A stretch of DNA of 6,201 bases from Puniceicoccales bacterium (GTDB lineage Bacteria > Verrucomicrobiota > Verrucomicrobiia > Opitutales > JAIRLG01): the NCBI GenBank assembly GCA_031278595.1, contig JAITKE010000050.1, forward strand, positions 1 through 6,201. Direction: 5' to 3'. The notes under the pieces are model-generated. The model had not been told where the DNA came from. It made no database searches and worked only from the letters and a program-made list of their open reading frames with translations. Positions 3,675 to 6,201 of this stretch are shown here, piece after piece (the first letter of the stretch is position 1; each line of letters begins with the position of its first letter). The position numbers and the translations under genes were made by a program.

Positions 3675-3906
3675 GAAGCAGCTGGCGAGCCTGGCGCCGG
3701 AGAACCGCGAGCGTATTCTTCGCTACCTCACAGAAGTGATCGAAGTCGTTCCGCCTTGCAGCGTCGGAAAGCGCTTGGGTGGTGGCCTGCACGGACTGTG
3801 GCGCTATCGGGTGGGCGACTACCGCCTCATCGTCCAGATTGACGATCAGCAGCTACGGGTTCTCCTTCTTGCCATCGGGCATCGACGGGAAGTTTATAGG
3901 CGGTAA
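3643..3906 (+). CDS. RelE/ParE-superfamily toxin
   Basis: An 87-residue protein from a GTG start; no later Met is available, and the start lies within the antitoxin gene, so translation is probably coupled. N-terminal VWTRRSKKQLASL and the helix ENRERILRYLTEVIE fit the RelE/ParE fold. The core GLWRYRVGDYRLIVQID (51-67) includes Arg61, and the C-terminal LAIGHRREVYRR (76-87) carries Arg81/Arg82 and Tyr85, in the positions of the RelE catalytic Arg and Tyr residues. This favours a RelE-type ribosome-dependent mRNA interferase over the gyrase-targeting ParE type, but the distinction is not certain from sequence alone. Together with the preceding gene it forms a compact two-gene operon bracketed by direct repeats. 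Confidence 0.9.
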   Translation: MNRIVWTRRSKKQLASLAPENRERILRYLTEVIEVVPPCSVGKRLGGGLHGLWRYRVGDYRLIVQIDDQQLRVLLLAIGHRREVYRR

Positions 3907-3939
3907 AGCGGACGAAGGGGTTCTCTCTTCACGACTCCT

Positions 3940-4002
3940 ATGGAACATCAGCTCCAGATGGTGCCGTCAAAACCGGACAGTAACCTCCTCATCTTGTTCC
4001 AT
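3940..4002. repeat. 8-bp inverted repeat overlapping the right flanking repeat
   Basis: ATGGAACA (3940-3947) and TGTTCCAT (3995-4002) are perfect inverted repeats 47 bp apart, the second ending just past the right direct repeat. This could be a short stem in the relE 3' region or the relic of an insertion-sequence end. Confidence 0.4.
3966..4001. repeat. Right direct repeat flanking the RelBE-like module
   Basis: This is the partner of 3296-3331, 31 of 36 identical and in the same orientation. It begins 60 bp after the toxin stop codon. From here to 4107 there is a pyrimidine-rich tract on the plus strand (about 4047-4084) and no gene. Confidence 0.75.
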
Positions 4003-4107
4003 GCAACGGAAGTCATCTGTTATATCATGCCTTCTATGGGTTCTTTTTTCCATTCCCTCTCTCTCTTTTCCTTTGTCCCGCTCTTATTTGATGACACCTT
4101 CTAAATT

Positions 4108-4701
4108 CTAGAGCTTTCTCCGGGCGAGAATGGCCGTGTGCAGCGTATCGGCATCGGCCAGGGCGATGCCGGAGCCGGAGGGGAGTCCGAAGCCGATGCG
4201 CGTGACCTCTTTGCCCAATGGCCGGAGAATTTCCCGGAGCAGGTACTGGCAGGTCGCTTCGCTCTCGGTGTCGCCGCCGAGGGCCAGGATGACCTCGCGA
4301 ATTTTTTCCCGCTCCAGGCGATGGCGCAGGTGCTCGAGGGGGAGATTTTGAGGAAGAATGCCCCGGATGGGCGAGAGCTTGCCGCCGAGCACCTGGTAGC
4401 GCCCGCGGAAATCCCCGCTGTGTTCGACGGCGTAGAGGTCGGGAATCGTCTCGACGAGGCAGAGGAGGGAAGGATCCCGGGCCGAATCCGAGCAGATGGA
4501 GCAGCACTCCGCTTCGGCCAGGTTGCCGCAGAGGGAACAGATCTGCAGGGCCTCAAGGGAGGAGGAGAGGGTACGAATGAGCTCCGTAGCCTGTTCTCTC
4601 CCCTCCAGCAGGAGATGGAGCGCCAGGCGCTCGGCCGAGCGATAGCCGATGCCCGGCAGGCGGCGAAGGATTTTTTTCAGCGCATCGAAGGAAGCTAGCA
4701 T
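4108..4701 (-). CDS. recR: Recombination mediator protein RecR
   Basis: RecR acts with RecO (and RecF) to load RecA on SSB-coated single-stranded DNA during gap repair. The protein is 197 residues, the normal length. Domains in order are a helix-hairpin-helix segment LRRLPGIGYRSAERLALHLL (12-31), a four-cysteine zinc finger with Cys55, Cys58, Cys67 and Cys70, then a Toprim domain starting at LCLVETIPDLYAVEHSGDF (80-98) with Glu84 and the motifs GRYQVLGGKLSPIRGI (100-115) and LALGGDTESEAT (139-150). The C-terminal TRIGFGLPSGSGIALADADTL is characteristic. The start is ATG at 4701; it overlaps the stop codon of the upstream exporter gene by 7 bp and has no Shine-Dalgarno of its own, so translation is probably coupled. 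The more usual neighbour of recR is dnaX or an ybaB-like gene, which is not seen here. Confidence 0.97.
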   Translation of the reverse strand: MLASFDALKKILRRLPGIGYRSAERLALHLLLEGREQATELIRTLSSSLEALQICSLCGNLAEAECCSICSDSARDPSLLCLVETIPDLYAVEHSGDFRGRYQVLGGKLSPIRGILPQNLPLEHLRHRLEREKIREVILALGGDTESEATCQYLLREILRPLGKEVTRIGFGLPSGSGIALADADTLHTAILARRKL

Positions 4702-6201
4702 AAAGGATTCGGAGGGTTTAAACTGCCCTGGTGCTGGAGGTAGAGCTCGCGGTAGAGGCCGGCCGGATGGGCCATCAACTCCTCATGCGGACCGCGTTCG
4801 GCCACCTGCCCATGCCGGAGGACGAGGATCTCATCGACGATGGCCATCATGCCGAGGCGGTGCGAGATGATGAGGACGGTCTTGTGCCGCACCAGCTGGC
4901 GAATCGCCTGCTGAATGGCATGTTCGCTGTGCGCATCGAGGGCCGAGGTGACCTCGTCCAGGACGAGGATGGGGGCCCGTCGCAGAAAGGCACGGGCCAG
5001 GGCGATGCGCTGCCGCTGCCCACCGGAGAGGAAATTCCCGTTCTCGCCGATGTCCGTCCGGTAGCCCTGTTCCAACCGGGAGATGAACTCGTGGGCGTAG
5101 GCGCTCTGGGCGGCCTTGATAATCTCCTCTTCGTCGGCCTCCCACTTGCCCCAGCGGATGTTGTCGCCGATGCTGCCGCTCAGCAGCGTGGGGTTCTGGG
5201 GAACGAAGGCCATGTGGGCCCGCAGATCTTCCAGGGTCACCTTGCGGATGTCGATGCCATCGATGCAGATTTTTCCCCGCCGCACATCGTAGAACCTCAG
5301 GAGTAGATTGACCAGGGTCGTCTTGCCGGCACCGCTGCTGCCCACCAGGGCATAGATTTTTCCCGCCTCCAGTCGCCAGTCCAGATCGTGGATGACGGTT
5401 TGCTCCGGCGTGTAGCCGAAGGAAATGTTTTGAAAATGTACTTCTCCGCGGATGTGGCCCAGGGGCACGGGATTTGGGGGATTCCGAATGCTTTCCGGGA
5501 TTTCCAGCAGCGACTGTATCCGGCTGAGCCCGGCAAAACCGGTCTGGATACGGGCGGCCAGCCAGCCCAGTTTTTTGATGGAGTCGTAGCTGAAGTAGAG
5601 CGCACCGGTCAGGGCGATGAAGGTGTCGATGGAAATGCGATGCCGGTAGGAGAAGTACATGGAGAGACTGACCCCGACGGCGGCGATGATCTCAATGGTA
5701 GGGGAAATGAGGATGTTGTACTTGAGCGACTGCAGGGAAGCCCGAGAGAAGAGGCGGCAAACCTCGGCAAAACGCGCCGTTTCGCGTTGCTCCATGCAGA
5801 AGGCCCGGATTTCCTGAACGGCCGAGAGGTTGCGGCTCAGGCGCTCGGTGAGGAGGGCCGCTTCGCCCTGGACCTGCTCCGCCTTGTTTCTGAGCCGGCG
5901 GTTCATCACCCGGACGGGCAGGAGGATCAGCGGAAAGGCGGCGGCGTAGAGGATCAGCACGAAGACCTGGGACTGCTGGAGGCAGAGGTAGAGGAGGGCC
6001 CCGACCGAGCCGAGGAAGGTGATGGGCTGCGTGAGGATATTTTCCGCGATGTCCAGCAAGGCTCCCTGCAGAAGGGCGGTGTCGTTCATCGCCCGGGATA
6101 TGATTTCCCCGGCCGAGGTCCTGTGGAAGAATTCCAGCGGTAGGCGCTGGATCTTGGCAAAAACCTGGATGCGGATGTTTTCCAGCAGGCGCTGACCGCA
6201 G
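4695..6201 (-). CDS. MsbA-like ABC exporter, fused permease and ATPase (5' end outside window)
   Basis: The reading frame stays open to the window edge, giving 501 visible residues; by comparison with MsbA-type half-transporters (about 580 residues) roughly the first 80-100 are missing. The visible part starts within the transmembrane domain (PLEFFHRTSAGEIISR, the conserved first coupling-helix region) and continues through further membrane segments. Then comes a complete nucleotide-binding domain: Walker A GSSGAGKT (visible residues 287-294), Q-loop VPQNP (Gln335), signature LSGGQRQR (from 391), Walker B ILVLDE (411-416) and H-loop His447. The D-loop stretch reads LDEVTSALD, with Val where Ala is common. 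It should act as a homodimeric inner-membrane exporter of a lipid or another amphipathic substrate. Lipid A export is plausible for a Gram-negative, but the substrate cannot be proved here. It is probably co-transcribed with recR. Confidence 0.95.
   Translation of the reverse strand, partial: CGQRLLENIRIQVFAKIQRLPLEFFHRTSAGEIISRAMNDTALLQGALLDIAENILTQPITFLGSVGALLYLCLQQSQVFVLILYAAAFPLILLPVRVMNRRLRNKAEQVQGEAALLTERLSRNLSAVQEIRAFCMEQRETARFAEVCRLFSRASLQSLKYNILISPTIEIIAAVGVSLSMYFSYRHRISIDTFIALTGALYFSYDSIKKLGWLAARIQTGFAGLSRIQSLLEIPESIRNPPNPVPLGHIRGEVHFQNISFGYTPEQTVIHDLDWRLEAGKIYALVGSSGAGKTTLVNLLLRFYDVRRGKICIDGIDIRKVTLEDLRAHMAFVPQNPTLLSGSIGDNIRWGKWEADEEEIIKAAQSAYAHEFISRLEQGYRTDIGENGNFLSGGQRQRIALARAFLRRAPILVLDEVTSALDAHSEHAIQQAIRQLVRHKTVLIISHRLGMMAIVDEILVLRHGQVAERGPHEELMAHPAGLYRELYLQHQGSLNPPNPLC

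Noticed and set aside
3296..4002. An intact insertion sequence carrying the RelBE-like module
   Set aside because: No transposase is present, the flanking repeats are direct rather than inverted, and I cannot match them to a known element end.
4034..4107. Terminator for recR in the pyrimidine-rich tract
   Set aside because: On the minus strand this tract is purine-rich with no stable stem followed by T residues. No terminator structure can be supported.
4138..4698. 186-codon plus-strand open frame opposite recR
   Set aside because: It is antisense to recR, whose zinc finger and Toprim motifs are intact. No independent motif is visible.
5388..6143. Long plus-strand open frame opposite the ABC exporter
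   Set aside because: It is antisense to a clearly conserved ABC transporter gene. High-GC antisense frames are commonly open, and the translation shows no domain.

Overview
The window is a gene-sparse, repeat-rich stretch (about 55-60% G+C by eye) of a bacterial chromosome. The organism is probably Gram-negative: there is an MsbA-type exporter half-transporter, and the tRNA gene carries an encoded CCA. Several genes lack a clear Shine-Dalgarno sequence and the intergenic DNA is full of GC-rich structured repeats. This made me think of Verrucomicrobiota, but nothing in the window proves it.

Layout from left to right. Positions 1-60 hold the right half of a GC-rich structured repeat. Positions 79-1324 (minus strand) carry two tandem paralogous toxin-antitoxin modules, each a ribbon-helix-helix antitoxin followed by an overlapping YoeB/Txe-like RNase toxin. 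After a second structured repeat comes tRNA-Leu(CAG) on the minus strand, then a third and a fourth structured repeat around an unassigned hairpin. A stand-alone bioY (biotin ECF transporter S-component, plus strand) follows, then a fifth structured repeat. Next is a RelBE-like toxin-antitoxin pair (plus strand) with a striking palindromic operator and flanking imperfect direct repeats. At the right end, on the minus strand, are recR and an upstream ABC exporter gene that runs off the window. The two overlap by 7 bp and are probably co-transcribed.

The most interesting content is not protein coding. Four intergenic elements (1583-1681, 2002-2110, 2256-2356, 3113-3201) fold on paper into the same shape: an outer stem of 9-14 bp enclosing exactly three hairpins, with zero or one unpaired base at the four-way junction. 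The second hairpin usually has a TCC loop. Arm sequences differ almost completely between some copies while pairing is kept, which suggests selection or a replication mechanism acting on the cloverleaf shape. All four lie in the same orientation. They sit between the gene cassettes: tRNA-Leu lies between two of them, bioY between two, and the tandem toxin-antitoxin pair between the partial copy at the left edge and the first complete one.

Working together: the three toxin-antitoxin modules are self-contained, autoregulated accessory units. BioY imports biotin, probably with a shared EcfAA'T energizing module encoded elsewhere. RecR and the exporter are ordinary chromosomal functions, marking the right end as core genome and 1-4000 as an accessory, repeat-colonised segment.
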